A DNA stretch of 64,000 bases from Sphingobacterium sp. SRCM116780 (GCF_021442025.1 NZ_CP090446.1:4030001-4094000); one strand, 5' to 3'. Shown: positions 26,827-35,432, numbered from the stretch's first letter. A program made the numbers and translations. Notes: generated by a model from the letters alone, not told the origin.

Positions 26827-27585
26827 ATGTTAAGTATAAAAAATTTACACGCGTCTGTAGACGGTAAACAAATTTTAAAAGGTTTAAATCTTGAAGTCAA
26901 AGCAGGAGAAGTACATGCAATCATGGGACCAAATGGTGCTGGAAAAAGTACATTAGGAAATGTTTTAGCAGGACGTGATGCATACGAAGTGACAGAAGGA
27001 GAAGCTTTATTGGACAATGTTGATCTATTGGAATTATCTCCAGAAGATCGTGCTCGTGAAGGTTTATTTTTAGCTTTTCAGTATCCGATTGAAATTCCTG
27101 GAGTATCGAATATTAACTTCTTGAAAACAGCAGTGAACGATATTCGTGAATATAAAGGCTTACCTCCAATGGAAGCGAAGGAATTTTTGAAAATGGTGAA
27201 AGAGAAACAAAAATTAGTCGAGTTTTCTGCTAATTTGGCCAATCGCTCACTCAATGAAGGATTCTCTGGAGGAGAGAAAAAACGTAATGAAATATTTCAA
27301 TTAGCGATGTTAAATCCTAAATTATCTATTTTGGATGAAACAGATTCTGGATTAGATATTGATGCATTACGTATTGTGGCGAATGGTGTGAATCAATTGC
27401 GTTCTCAAAATAATGCATTTGTCGTAATCACCCACTATCAACGTCTTTTAGACTATATCATACCTGACGTAGTTCACGTATTATACAATGGACGTATTGT
27501 AAAATCTGGACCTAAAGAATTAGCTTTAGAATTGGAAGAAAAAGGTTACGATTGGTTAAAAGAGTTAGACGCACAAAACGCATAA
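26827..27585 (+). CDS. sufC: Fe-S cluster assembly ATPase SufC
   Basis: ABC-type ATPase that drives shape changes of SufB-SufD. 252 aa with Walker A GPNGAGKST (about 36-44), Q-loop LAFQYPIEIPGVSN and signature FSGGEKKRNEIFQ (about 150). Walker B is LSILDETDSGLDIDALR, with the SufC-specific ETDSGLD, and the switch His is in VVITHYQRLLDYI. It sits between sufB and sufD and is co-transcribed with them. Confidence 0.97.
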   Translation: MLSIKNLHASVDGKQILKGLNLEVKAGEVHAIMGPNGAGKSTLGNVLAGRDAYEVTEGEALLDNVDLLELSPEDRAREGLFLAFQYPIEIPGVSNINFLKTAVNDIREYKGLPPMEAKEFLKMVKEKQKLVEFSANLANRSLNEGFSGGEKKRNEIFQLAMLNPKLSILDETDSGLDIDALRIVANGVNQLRSQNNAFVVITHYQRLLDYIIPDVVHVLYNGRIVKSGPKELALELEEKGYDWLKELDAQNA

Positions 27586-27641
27586 TTTACCTTTTCTTGC
27601 TAAAGATCAAGGTTTTTAAAGCGATTTGAATAAAAAATAAA

Positions 27642-28943
27642 ATGAATACATTAGTTTCAGAATCATTACTTCAACAAGTGTTGAGCAGTTTTCAAGAGAA
27701 AGTAGCAGGGCCTGCTTTTTTGTCGGCTATCCGTCAACAAGCTTTTGATCGCTTTTCAGCAGTTGGCTTTCCAACAGTGAAAGATGAAGAATGGAAATAT
27801 ACCAATATCTATAAACTTATCGATCAATCCTATGTGTTGAATTCGGATGTGGATATTGATGGGTTAGATTTTAGTGCTGGTGAGATTCCAAATTTGGATG
27901 CACATCGTATTGTATTAGTGAACGGACAGTACATGCTTTCATTTGCGTCATTAGATGATGAAAAAGGCCTTATTGTGAAAACAATGGAAGATGCTGTTGA
28001 AGAGCCTGCTTTTCAAGCTCATTTTGCACAATATGCAGATAAAACAGATAACCCTTTCGTTGCTCTAAATACCTCAGGTTATACAAATGGTGTTTTTATT
28101 GCTTTAGCGAAAAACACGATCCTATCAAAACCTATTCAAATTATTCACGTAGCGACAGGTCAGGAAGATTTCTTTTCGCAAACACGTAATTTGATTGTTG
28201 TTGAAGCAAATGCAGAGGTCGAAATTATCGAAACTTATATGACTGTTGAAGGTTCTGCCAAAAATATTCAAAATAAAGTATCGGAGATCGTCGTAAAAGA
28301 AAATGCAAAAGTTCAACATTACTATTTGCAAATAGCAGAACCAGCAAGCAACTATTTTAATCATACAGAGGTTTATCAAGAAAAATACAGTTTATATAAT
28401 AATTATAACTGTAATTTTCCAGGAGCGTCTTTCATCAGAAATAATATCAATGTACGTCTTGATGCTGAAAATGTGGAAAGTCATCTTTATGGTATTAATT
28501 TGACTGGTGGAAAGCAGTTGGTTGATAATCACACCGTAGTAGATCATCTAAAGCCACATTGTGAGTCTTACGAATGGTATAAAAATATTACCCAAGATGA
28601 ATCTATAGCTGTTTTCAACGGTAAGATATTTGTTCGAGAGGATGCACAAAAAACAAATGCTTTCCAACAGAACAATAACATGTTGATTTCAGATAAATCA
28701 GCTGTATATACAAAACCACAGCTGGAAATCTTTGCCGATGATGTTAAATGTTCTCACGGTTGTACCATTGGACAATTCGATAATGATGCTTTGTTCTATT
28801 TAAGAGCAAGGGGTATTGGCGAAGAATCTGCTCGTATTTTATTGGTACACGCATTTGCATTTGATGTGACAAATCGTTTCTCCAATGAGACTGTTCGTAC
28901 TTATGTTGAAGAGTTAGCTTCCGAAAGCTTAAAGAGCAAATAG
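27642..28943 (+). CDS. sufD: Fe-S cluster assembly protein SufD
   Basis: Partner of SufB in the SufBC2D complex. 433 aa. N-terminal helical part with FPTVKDEEWKYTNIYKL (about 46-62), then the beta-helix. The C-terminal block CSHGCTIGQFDNDALFYLRARGIGEESARILLVHAF (about 368-403) is diagnostic for SufD. It is 56 bp after sufC, and a terminator follows 27 bp after its stop. sufS and sufE, which in many relatives follow sufD, are not in the window. Confidence 0.96.
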   Translation: MNTLVSESLLQQVLSSFQEKVAGPAFLSAIRQQAFDRFSAVGFPTVKDEEWKYTNIYKLIDQSYVLNSDVDIDGLDFSAGEIPNLDAHRIVLVNGQYMLSFASLDDEKGLIVKTMEDAVEEPAFQAHFAQYADKTDNPFVALNTSGYTNGVFIALAKNTILSKPIQIIHVATGQEDFFSQTRNLIVVEANAEVEIIETYMTVEGSAKNIQNKVSEIVVKENAKVQHYYLQIAEPASNYFNHTEVYQEKYSLYNNYNCNFPGASFIRNNINVRLDAENVESHLYGINLTGGKQLVDNHTVVDHLKPHCESYEWYKNITQDESIAVFNGKIFVREDAQKTNAFQQNNNMLISDKSAVYTKPQLEIFADDVKCSHGCTIGQFDNDALFYLRARGIGEESARILLVHAFAFDVTNRFSNETVRTYVEELASESLKSK

Positions 28944-28969
28944 TTTAAAATTGTTCAATAATAAATAAG

Positions 28970-28999
28970 AAAGCGTTTGAACTCCAATTCAAACGCTTT
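28970..28999. terminator. terminator of the sufBCD operon
   Basis: 12-bp stem AAAGCGTTTGAA / TTCAAACGCTTT with a 6-nt loop and a T-rich tail. It lies 22 bp before the target duplication of the insertion sequence, which therefore did not break the operon. Confidence 0.82.
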
Positions 29000-29021
29000 T
29001 ATTTTGATCCCTTTCCAAAAG

Positions 29022-29029
29022 GTGGTTTC
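29022..29029. repeat. left target-site duplication of the ISL3-type element
   Basis: GTGGTTTC, repeated exactly at 30459-30466 on the other side of the element. An 8-bp duplication is what ISL3-family transposition leaves. Confidence 0.88.
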
Positions 29030-29051
29030 GGATCAAGACCAAAAGTTGTGG
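29030..29051. repeat. left terminal inverted repeat (IRL)
   Basis: 22 bp beginning GGATCAAGACC. It is identical to the reverse complement of 30437-30458. Starting with GG is typical for ISL3-family ends. Confidence 0.92.
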
Positions 29052-29186
29052 GGCGGTGATTAAAATGTTACTTTTGGGGAATAATAGAATCCGTTATGTC
29101 GTTGCCCTTTTCCGATTTAGTAAAATACATCTTACCTAATTTCATCGTTGACCATTTTACTATGATTGCGATCCATGAAATAGAAG

Positions 29187-29459
29187 ATGTCCTACACCTC
29201 TCTAGAAGAAATAAATATTATTCCTGAAGAATACCAGGGAGAGAAACTAATTTCTAAAGGTTTTTTTAAGGATGCTCACGTTCAGGATTTTCCACTTCGG
29301 GGACAGCGGGTGATGCTGAATATAAAACGGCGCAGGTGGTTTAATGAAACTACTGGAAAAGTGGTTTATCGGGACTGGGCTTTAGTTGCCAGGGGAACAC
29401 GAATGACACAGGAATTCGCGGATTTTTTAAAAGAGGTCAATCGATACGAGCCCCAATAG
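29187..29459 (+). CDS. ISL3/ISAon1-type transposase, N-terminal part
   Basis: 90 aa. It contains the N-terminal nucleic-acid-binding part of the transposase: HVQDFPLRGQRVMLNIKRRRWF and VVYRDWALVARGTRMTQEFADFLKEVNRYEPQ. It ends at a TAG. The continuing protein (NSIETIAEFYGVNGRKLRRSY...) lies in the +1 frame and is reached by skipping one base at the CCCC run 29451-29454. There it would read RYEP then NSIE, as one uninterrupted transposase. Separate annotation as a transposase N-terminal region is common in this group. Confidence 0.82.
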   Translation: MSYTSLEEINIIPEEYQGEKLISKGFFKDAHVQDFPLRGQRVMLNIKRRRWFNETTGKVVYRDWALVARGTRMTQEFADFLKEVNRYEPQ

Positions 29460-29577
29460 CATTGAAACCATTGCGGAATTCTATGGTGTCAATGGGCGTA
29501 AATTACGGCGCAGTTACAAAGATTTTCTAAGTGGTTTCACAAACTGGGATCAAAAAATACATGCTAAAAAGTATCTT

Positions 29578-30423
29578 TTGTTTCCAGAGAATCTAGGTTC
29601 TAAGCTCTCCATTGATGAGACCAGTTTATCTCATGGGGAACTCTATACCCTAGTTACCAATAAAGCCGCAAAGGGGAAAAAGAAAGCTATTGTGGCTATC
29701 GTAGCGGGTACAAAAGCCGACGATGTAATTGCGGTATTGGCCAGAATTCCTCAAACCAAGCGTAATAAGGTAGCTGAAGCCACTCTTGATATGTCAGGGA
29801 GTATGGAGCAGATCGTACGTAGGTCATTCCCTTATGCCACCCGTGTAACCGATAGGTTCCATGTACAGCGATTAGCGGTTGAAGCCCTTCAGGAGATGCG
29901 TATTAAATACCGTTGGCAGGCACTTGATCAAGAGAACCAGGCGATAGAGAAATGTAAACGGCTAAAGAAAACCTATGAACCACTGTTATTAGAAAATGGG
30001 GATACGCTAAAACAATTGCTGGCCAGGAGTCGCTACGTATTATATAAAAGGGCAACCTTATGGACGGAACGACAAAAACAACGGGCAGAGCTGCTTTTTG
30101 AATATTATCCAGATCTAAAAAGAGCCTATAATCTGAGTATTGAACTGAGTAATATCTACCAAAACACTACAGATAAATTATATGGTATGACCCGACTGGC
30201 CAAGTGGCATGAAAAGGTCCGTGTAAGTGGGTTCCGTTCATTCAATACGATCTCCAGAACAATCCAAAATCATTACAGAACCATCTTAAACTACTTTGAC
30301 AATCGATCGACCAATGCCTCAGCAGAGTCTTTCAATGCTAAAATTAAAGCCTTTAGAGCAAAGTTGCGTGGGGTAAGAAATATCGATTTTTTCCTATTTA
30401 GATTGACTCGCTTGTATGCCTAA
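29578..30423 (+). CDS. ISL3 family transposase, catalytic part
   Basis: DDE transposase domain of ISL3 type. SIDETSLSHGELYTLVTNK carries the first Asp, ATLDMSGSMEQIVRRSFPYATRVTDRFHVQRLAVEALQEMR the second, and NASAESFNAKIKAFRAKLRG near the C-terminus the Glu. The frame is open back to 29431, so the listed TTG start is arbitrary. The natural product is probably a fusion with the upstream 90 aa by a +1 shift, giving about 410 aa. The upstream extension reads SIETIAEFYGVNGRKLRRSY, an HTH-like segment. The frame is intact to its TAA 13 bp before the right inverted repeat. Confidence 0.9.
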   Translation: MFPENLGSKLSIDETSLSHGELYTLVTNKAAKGKKKAIVAIVAGTKADDVIAVLARIPQTKRNKVAEATLDMSGSMEQIVRRSFPYATRVTDRFHVQRLAVEALQEMRIKYRWQALDQENQAIEKCKRLKKTYEPLLLENGDTLKQLLARSRYVLYKRATLWTERQKQRAELLFEYYPDLKRAYNLSIELSNIYQNTTDKLYGMTRLAKWHEKVRVSGFRSFNTISRTIQNHYRTILNYFDNRSTNASAESFNAKIKAFRAKLRGVRNIDFFLFRLTRLYA

Positions 30424-30436
30424 AATTTAAACAGAT

Positions 30437-30458
30437 CCACAACTTTTGGTCTTGATCC
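30437..30458. repeat. right terminal inverted repeat (IRR)
   Basis: 22 bp, reverse complement of 29030-29051 without mismatch. It sits 13 bp after the transposase stop. Confidence 0.92.
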
Positions 30459-30466
30459 GTGGTTTC
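30459..30466. repeat. right target-site duplication
   Basis: GTGGTTTC, identical to 29022-29029. Confidence 0.88.
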
Positions 30467-30606
30467 CATGTATGCAAAATTTCTTATTTATTTTTAATTG
30501 TAATCGAATCCACCTATAGCTAGAAATCGCTTTGCGTATGACGATTGAAATCAAAGTGAAGAAAGAAAAAACTGCTGATTTTCAAGCTTGATTAGATGAG
30601 TAAACC

Positions 30607-31038
30607 TTAAGTTGTAATCAATACAATCGCTGGATTTAGCTTTAAAAGTTCCTTAACAAATTCTTCATTGCTGCTGGGGCTAATGTAAATTTCTTTATAT
30701 TTTTTATAGTGAATGATTAGTCCCTTTCGTGCCGTTGCAGGTTTAAAACCCACCCATAACGTCTTACCAACTTCAATTTTATGCATGTTAGCAATAGCAA
30801 TTTTCCCTCTAAAGATTCCTGCTCGATACCGAAAATAGTCACCTTCAATGATATATTTCGGTCTTGGGAATAATAATAAAGCAATGAGGATGATGGATAG
30901 TCCCAATACTAATAAATCCTGAGAGGATATTGCGCTATCTTGTACAAGAAAGACAAGAATCATAACGACAACAAGAATTATGGGTACAATTGTGAGCAGA
31001 TCCATCAAGAGATCTCGTTTGCTTTTGAAAATTTTCAT
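30607..31038 (-). CDS. small membrane protein with bacterial PH domain
   Basis: 143 aa. Two membrane helices (about 12-32 and 41-58) are followed by a bPH-type domain: PKYIIEGDYFRYRAGIFRGKIAIANMHKIEVGKTLW and GLIIHYKKYKEIYISPSSNEEFVKELLKLNP. This resembles YdbT/bPH_6-type proteins that sit in the inner membrane; the biochemical role is not known. It is transcribed toward the insertion sequence and divergent from the MFS exporter gene. Confidence 0.78.
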   Translation of the reverse strand: MKIFKSKRDLLMDLLTIVPIILVVVMILVFLVQDSAISSQDLLVLGLSIILIALLLFPRPKYIIEGDYFRYRAGIFRGKIAIANMHKIEVGKTLWVGFKPATARKGLIIHYKKYKEIYISPSSNEEFVKELLKLNPAIVLITT

Positions 31039-31093
31039 TGTTAAGAGATTGATAATAGCGTTAGTTTACAAGTTAAAATTGAATGATTTTTTC

Positions 31094-31101
31094 TACTTTT
31101 G
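31094..31101 (+). promoter_or_regulatory. possible -7 box ahead of the MFS gene
   Basis: TACTTTTG matches TAnnTTTG. No good -33 box is seen. It would place the transcript start a base or two before the ATG at 31109 of an 18-codon reading frame (31109-31165), with the MFS start 120 bp downstream. Confidence 0.35.
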
Positions 31102-31221
31102 TGCCACTATGCATTTCCTTATCGATACAATTTTAGGCCTTGAATCCTTTCATCTATTAAGGTAGTTATTTTTTTGTGAACGACAAGCTCGTTTACTGTT
31201 GTATTTTTATAGTTTAATTTT

Positions 31222-32439
31222 ATGGAGAATAAAAATTGGTTTCAAACCTATATATACATTTGGATAGGGCAATTTGTGTCCCTATTAACAAGTTCTGCGG
31301 TTAACTTTGCTGTGATCATCTGGTTGAGTTTAACGCACAAATCAGCGGAAGTACTGGCATTAGCTGGCATAGCAGGATTATTGCCACAAGCACTTATTGG
31401 ACCCTTTGTTGGTGTCTTTATTGATCGATGGGATCGAAAAAAGGTGATGATTTTTGCAGATGCATTTATTGCATTATGTACCTTGTTGATGACTTTTATC
31501 TTTAAACAAGAGGGCGGTAATCTGTTCTTGATTTATTTATTGTTGACCTGTCGCTCCATCGGATCGGCATTTCACTCACCTGCAATGCAGGCCATAGCTC
31601 CTCTTATGGTACCCGAAGATAAACTTTTACGCGTATCAGGAATCAATCAAATGCTTCAATCAGTCAGTAGTATTGCAGGACCAGCATTAGGAACCTTAGC
31701 GATTACTTATTTCTCGATCTCTCAAGTTCTTTATTTAGATGTAATAGGTGCAATAGTGGCTATTACTACCCTGCTATTTGTGCATATCCCTCATTTAACC
31801 ATCACTTCAGAATTATCTTTTGCACAGGTATGGGAAGATCTGAAACAGGGGATGAAAGCAATCTATGATAATCGAGGGTTGAGCATATTGTTTTTTTATG
31901 CCATGGTTGCGACCTTTTGTGTTATGCCAATTGCCATTATGTTTCCCTTATTGACCATCGGTCATTTTAATGGAGGGAAATGGGAAATGAGCATCATCGA
32001 GATCATTTGGGGAGTAGGTATGTTAGTTGGGGGAGGTTTGCTAAGTGCATTTAAAGTACAATTTTCCAAAGTAATTCTGATCAATGCGATGCACATCATG
32101 TTAGGATTGACATTTGCATTATCAGGATGGTTTCCGGCAACCTGGTTTATACCTTTCGTTATTGTTACTGCCATTGGAGGGATATCGATGTCTTTATTTT
32201 CCGCGTGTTTTATGACAACAATACAAGAAGAAGTTCCCCCACAAATGTTAGGACGAGTTTTTTCGCTTTATTTTAGTCTAGCCATTTTGCCTAGTGTGAT
32301 TGGTCTTCTTTTTACTGGTTTTATTGCAGATGTAATAGGAGTTGCCAATGCGTTTGTGATAGCAGGTCTATTGATGGTAGTAGTCGGAATCCTATCCTTC
32401 CTAACACCTGCTGTTATGAAATTGGGCAAGAAGGGGTGA
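31222..32439 (+). CDS. MFS exporter (MFS_3 / enterobactin exporter-like)
   Basis: 405 aa with twelve hydrophobic segments. Family motif GPFVGVFIDRWDRKKVMIFADAF lies between helices 2 and 3 (about 58-80), with AGPALGTLAITYF later and LGRVFSLYFSLAILPSVIGLLFTG in the C-terminal half. This subgroup exports drugs or siderophores by proton antiport. Substrate is not assignable. It is a single gene with a strong bidirectional terminator directly after it. Confidence 0.88.
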   Translation: MENKNWFQTYIYIWIGQFVSLLTSSAVNFAVIIWLSLTHKSAEVLALAGIAGLLPQALIGPFVGVFIDRWDRKKVMIFADAFIALCTLLMTFIFKQEGGNLFLIYLLLTCRSIGSAFHSPAMQAIAPLMVPEDKLLRVSGINQMLQSVSSIAGPALGTLAITYFSISQVLYLDVIGAIVAITTLLFVHIPHLTITSELSFAQVWEDLKQGMKAIYDNRGLSILFFYAMVATFCVMPIAIMFPLLTIGHFNGGKWEMSIIEIIWGVGMLVGGGLLSAFKVQFSKVILINAMHIMLGLTFALSGWFPATWFIPFVIVTAIGGISMSLFSACFMTTIQEEVPPQMLGRVFSLYFSLAILPSVIGLLFTGFIADVIGVANAFVIAGLLMVVVGILSFLTPAVMKLGKKG

Positions 32440-32446
32440 GCGAAAA

Positions 32447-32480
32447 TAAATAAAGCTTCCAAATTTGGAAGCTTTATTTA
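32447..32480. terminator. perfect 34-bp palindromic bidirectional terminator
   Basis: 17+17 inverted repeat with no spacer (AAATAAAGCTTCCAAA core arm). It sits between the MFS gene (+) and the tRNA gene (-) and ends 1 bp before the tRNA 3' end. Confidence 0.82.
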
Positions 32481-32481
32481 G

Positions 32482-32554
32482 AGCGAAAGACGAGATTCGA
32501 ACTCGCGACCCCAACCTTGGCAAGGTTGTGCTCTACCAACTGAGCTACTTTCGC
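32482..32554 (-). tRNA. tRNA-Gly (GCC)
   Basis: 73-nt cloverleaf on the minus strand. The acceptor stem GCGAAAG pairs with CTTTCGC, the D-arm carries AGCTCAGTTGGTAGAGC, and the anticodon loop is TTGCCAA (anticodon GCC). The T-arm contains the invariant GTTCGAATC, and the discriminator base is T. CCA is not encoded. Confidence 0.97.
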
Positions 32555-32619
32555 ATTGGTCTTACAAAAATAGCGCTTTCTTTGAATTATTGCAAGACCA
32601 AATTTATATTTTTATCAAT

Positions 32620-34158
32620 TTAATTGATTGCATCAGCACAATTCATCCCATCGATAGCTGCAGAAATAATTCCGCCAGCATATCCAGCGCCCTCCCCACA
32701 AGGATAAAGGCCTTTGATTTCAGGATGTTGTAAAGTGTCCTTATCTCGGGGTATACGAATAGGGGAAGAAGTCCGTGATTCTACAGCCACTAAAATAGCA
32801 TCATTGGTATAATAACCTTTCATCTTTTTTCCAAAAACAGGTAAAGCGCCGCGAAGGGCTTCGTATACGAATTTAGGGAGTATTTGTGTTAGATCAGCTG
32901 ATATTGTACCAGGTTTATACGAATTCTCTGGAAGGTCTTTGGAGATGCGTCCCTCCACGAAGTCAATCATCCGTTGCGCTGGAGCTACAAGATGACCACC
33001 ACCAGCTTCAAATGCTCGTTTTTCTATTTCCTGTTGGAAGTTTAACATCGCAAAGGGATTGCTATCTGAACCAGGAACATCTTCCAAATTAATTTGAATA
33101 ACGGTACCCGAATTGGCATGTGGATTATTCCGTTTTGAAGGCGACCAACCATTGACAACGATTTCGTTCTTAGCTGTTGCACAAGGAGCAATGACACCTC
33201 CTGGACACATACAGAAAGAAAATACACCTCGACCATTTACCTGCTCCACTAAACTATAATAGGCAGGTGGTAAATGCTCGCTGCAGATTTCACAATGATA
33301 TTGCGCTTGATCAATAATTGATTGTGGATGTTCAATGCGTACACCTAATGCAAAAGCCTTGGCCTCAATAAGCCACTTATTTTTATGAAATAATGTAAAG
33401 ATATCACGCGCAGAGTGACCTGTAGCGACAATAACGTGATTTGATTTTACTTGCTCACCACTAGCAAGTAAAACACCTGATACTTGATTTTTGTCTGTTG
33501 TAATATCAACAACACGCTCATCAAAAAGAACTTCACCGCCATATTTAATGATATTTTCACGAATAGCTTCAATAATATGAGGTAATTTATTGGTACCAAT
33601 ATGAGGGCGAGCATTGACAAGGATATCTTCATTGGCACCATGCGCGACAAATAATTTCAAGACCTTGTCTACGTCACCTCGTTTATTAGAACGCGTAAAC
33701 AATTTGCCATCAGAATAAGTTCCAGCACCGCCTTCTCCAAAACAATAATTTGAATCTTCATCAACAATACCTTCACGGTTTAATTTTGCTAAATCACGAC
33801 GACGATCTTGTACACGCTTTCCCCGTTCGATGATGATTGGTTTTAATCCTTTTTCAATACACTGGATGGCTGCAAATAATCCCGCAGGACCAGCACCAAT
33901 AATGATTACAGGTCGACTGTTGTGGACATACTGAAAATTTGTATTGAAGATTTCAGTAAGTGGTTCCTCGTCAATATAAAAAATTACACGTGCACGAAAA
34001 ACAACATGTTTACTACGGGCGTCAATAGATCGTTTACGAATTTTGAATCCTTTGATACGATCGAGCTTAATCTGGAGACCTTTGGAACCTAGATGGAGAA
34101 TATAGGAACTATCTTCAATTCTTTCTGGAGAGATAGCGATTTCAATTTCTTTCTGCAT
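32620..34158 (-). CDS. FAD-dependent oxidoreductase (COG2509 type)
   Basis: 512 aa. An N-terminal alpha/beta domain (about 1-78) with IKLDRIKGFKIRKRSIDARSKH is followed by the FAD-binding Rossmann motif PVIIIGAGPAGLFAAIQ (about 83-99). Next come the ERGKRVQDRRRD segment, NYCFGEGGAGTYSDGKLFTRSNKRG, VIVATGHSARD, and the C-terminal GLYPCGEGAGYAGGIISAAIDGMNCADAI. Length and motif order fit the widespread uncharacterised FAD-dependent dehydrogenase family. The substrate is unknown. It is a single gene on the minus strand between the tRNA and lemA. Confidence 0.88.
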   Translation of the reverse strand: MQKEIEIAISPERIEDSSYILHLGSKGLQIKLDRIKGFKIRKRSIDARSKHVVFRARVIFYIDEEPLTEIFNTNFQYVHNSRPVIIIGAGPAGLFAAIQCIEKGLKPIIIERGKRVQDRRRDLAKLNREGIVDEDSNYCFGEGGAGTYSDGKLFTRSNKRGDVDKVLKLFVAHGANEDILVNARPHIGTNKLPHIIEAIRENIIKYGGEVLFDERVVDITTDKNQVSGVLLASGEQVKSNHVIVATGHSARDIFTLFHKNKWLIEAKAFALGVRIEHPQSIIDQAQYHCEICSEHLPPAYYSLVEQVNGRGVFSFCMCPGGVIAPCATAKNEIVVNGWSPSKRNNPHANSGTVIQINLEDVPGSDSNPFAMLNFQQEIEKRAFEAGGGHLVAPAQRMIDFVEGRISKDLPENSYKPGTISADLTQILPKFVYEALRGALPVFGKKMKGYYTNDAILVAVESRTSSPIRIPRDKDTLQHPEIKGLYPCGEGAGYAGGIISAAIDGMNCADAIN

Positions 34159-34337
34159 AATAACTGTGCTGGGTTTTTATCCCAAAACGTTGCAAAGTTA
34201 CAGATATCTATGATAATATTTTAGTTATATAGGTTTAGAGCCTCAAAATTATTCTTATATTCGTATGAATATGGTATGTGCTTTGTAGTAAGATACCCAT
34301 TAAAGTTTATTTGGAAAAATATTAATTCAACAAAAAA

Positions 34338-34916
34338 ATGAAAAGATTATTAGTCGCATTATTTGGTTTAATGGTTGCACTTTCTTTTAGCTCATGTGGA
34401 TACAACAATATGGTATCACAAGATGAAAATGTAAAAGGTAAATGGGCTCAAGTCGAAAATGCTTATCAAAGACGTGCTGATTTAGTACCAAACTTGGTGA
34501 ATACTGTTAAAGGTGCAGCAAAACACGAAGAAAGTACATTGACTGCAGTAGTAGAAGCACGAGCGAAAGCAACCTCAATTACCGTAGATCCAACCAATTT
34601 GACAGATGAAACAATTGCTCAGTATCAAAAAGTACAAGATCAGTTTTCAGGTTCATTAAGTAAATTGATGGCAACTGTAGAGGCTTACCCTGATTTGAAA
34701 GCAAATCAAAACTTTTTGGAATTGCAAGCGCAATTGGAAGGTACAGAAAATAGAATTACCACAGAACGTAGAGCTTATAATGAAGCCGTACAAGAGTTTA
34801 ATACAACAGTACGTAGCTTCCCAAATAACTTGATGGCAGGTATGTTTGGCTTTAAAGCAAAGGGAACTTTTACTGCACAAGCTGGTGCAGATAAAGCGCC
34901 AACGGTATCTTTCTAA
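34338..34916 (+). CDS. lemA: LemA family lipoprotein
   Basis: 192 aa. Lipoprotein signal ending at Cys20 (SFSSCGYN), then the LemA helical core: MVSQDENVKGKWAQVENAYQRRADLVPNLVNTVKGAAKHEESTL and NFLELQAQLEGTENRITTERRAYNEAVQEFNTTVRSFPNNLMAGMFGF. LemA proteins regularly accompany TPM-domain genes, as here. The molecular role is not settled. First gene of a three-gene cluster; a hairpin between it and the next gene may reduce read-through. Confidence 0.95.
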   Translation: MKRLLVALFGLMVALSFSSCGYNNMVSQDENVKGKWAQVENAYQRRADLVPNLVNTVKGAAKHEESTLTAVVEARAKATSITVDPTNLTDETIAQYQKVQDQFSGSLSKLMATVEAYPDLKANQNFLELQAQLEGTENRITTERRAYNEAVQEFNTTVRSFPNNLMAGMFGFKAKGTFTAQAGADKAPTVSF

Positions 34917-34935
34917 AAATATTAGCTTACTAGAG

Positions 34936-34980
34936 AAGATGAATGATGGGCTTATCTTGTGCACACATTCATCTTTTTTT
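34936..34980 (+). terminator. hairpin with T-run between lemA and the TPM gene
   Basis: AAGATGAATG (34936-34945) pairs with CATTCATCTT (34966-34975), followed by T to 34980. It may be a partial terminator that sets a lower level for the downstream TPM genes. Confidence 0.6.
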
Positions 34981-35000
34981 ATTTAAAACATCTATAATTT

Positions 35001-35432
35001 ATGGAAGCATTTTCATCGGAAGAACAGGAAAAGGTCGTTCATGCCATTAGTGTTGCCGAAAATAGAACATCAGGAGAGATCCGAGTTGTGATTGAAAAAC
35101 ATTGTCCTGGGGAAGTCTTTGAACGAGCAACCCATTATTTTGAAAAACTAGGAATGCATCAAACAGCTTTACGAAATGGTGTATTGATTTACTTAGCCTC
35201 TGAAGATCATAAATTCTCCATCATTGGTGATGCGGGTATAAATAAACGTGTAGCGGATGACTTTTGGGAGTCAACCAAAGAAATCATGGTTCAGGAGTTT
35301 AGAAATGGACAGTTTGTAACAGGCTTAACCAAAGGCATTGAGCATGCGGCAGAACAACTAGCCAAGTTTTATCCAAGACAGCATGATGATATTAATGAGT
35401 TACCGAATGATATTGTTTTTGGCGATAATTAA
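35001..35432 (+). CDS. TPM domain protein (cytoplasmic, short form)
   Basis: 143 aa, no signal peptide. Single TPM_phosphatase-type domain: FSSEEQEKVVHAISVAENRTSGEIRVVIEKHCPGE, GVLIYLASEDHKFSIIGDAGINKRVADDFWEST and GIEHAAEQLAKFYP. It ends 2 bp before the long TPM gene, so the two are probably translated from the same message. LemA plus two TPM proteins is a recurrent Bacteroidota set, possibly acting at the envelope. Confidence 0.88.
   Translation: MEAFSSEEQEKVVHAISVAENRTSGEIRVVIEKHCPGEVFERATHYFEKLGMHQTALRNGVLIYLASEDHKFSIIGDAGINKRVADDFWESTKEIMVQEFRNGQFVTGLTKGIEHAAEQLAKFYPRQHDDINELPNDIVFGDN

Larger units (their letters stand above)
29030..30458 (+). mobile_element. complete ISL3-family (ISAon1-like) insertion sequence
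   Basis: 1429 bp bounded by perfect 22-bp inverted repeats and an exact 8-bp target duplication. It carries a transposase in two reading frames (29187-29459 and 29578-30423). The intact ends and duplication point to a recent single insertion. It landed between the suf terminator and the PH-domain gene without breaking either. I recall the two-part transposase as the ISAon1 group of ISL3 elements found in Bacteroidota. Whether it is active depends on whether the frame change at 29451-29459 is programmed. Confidence 0.93.

Noticed and set aside
30467..30606. Possible gene remnant downstream of the insertion sequence
   Set aside because: Only a 17-codon ORF without recognisable similarity; flanking genes are intact.
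30980..31165. A 61-codon plus-strand ORF overlapping the PH-domain gene start
   Set aside because: Most of it is antisense to the PH-domain gene; only the last 18 codons fall in intergenic DNA and these are treated separately.
32482..32554. tRNA-Gly as the attachment site of a genomic island
   Set aside because: No integrase and no repeat of the tRNA 3' end was seen on either side; neighbours are housekeeping-type genes.
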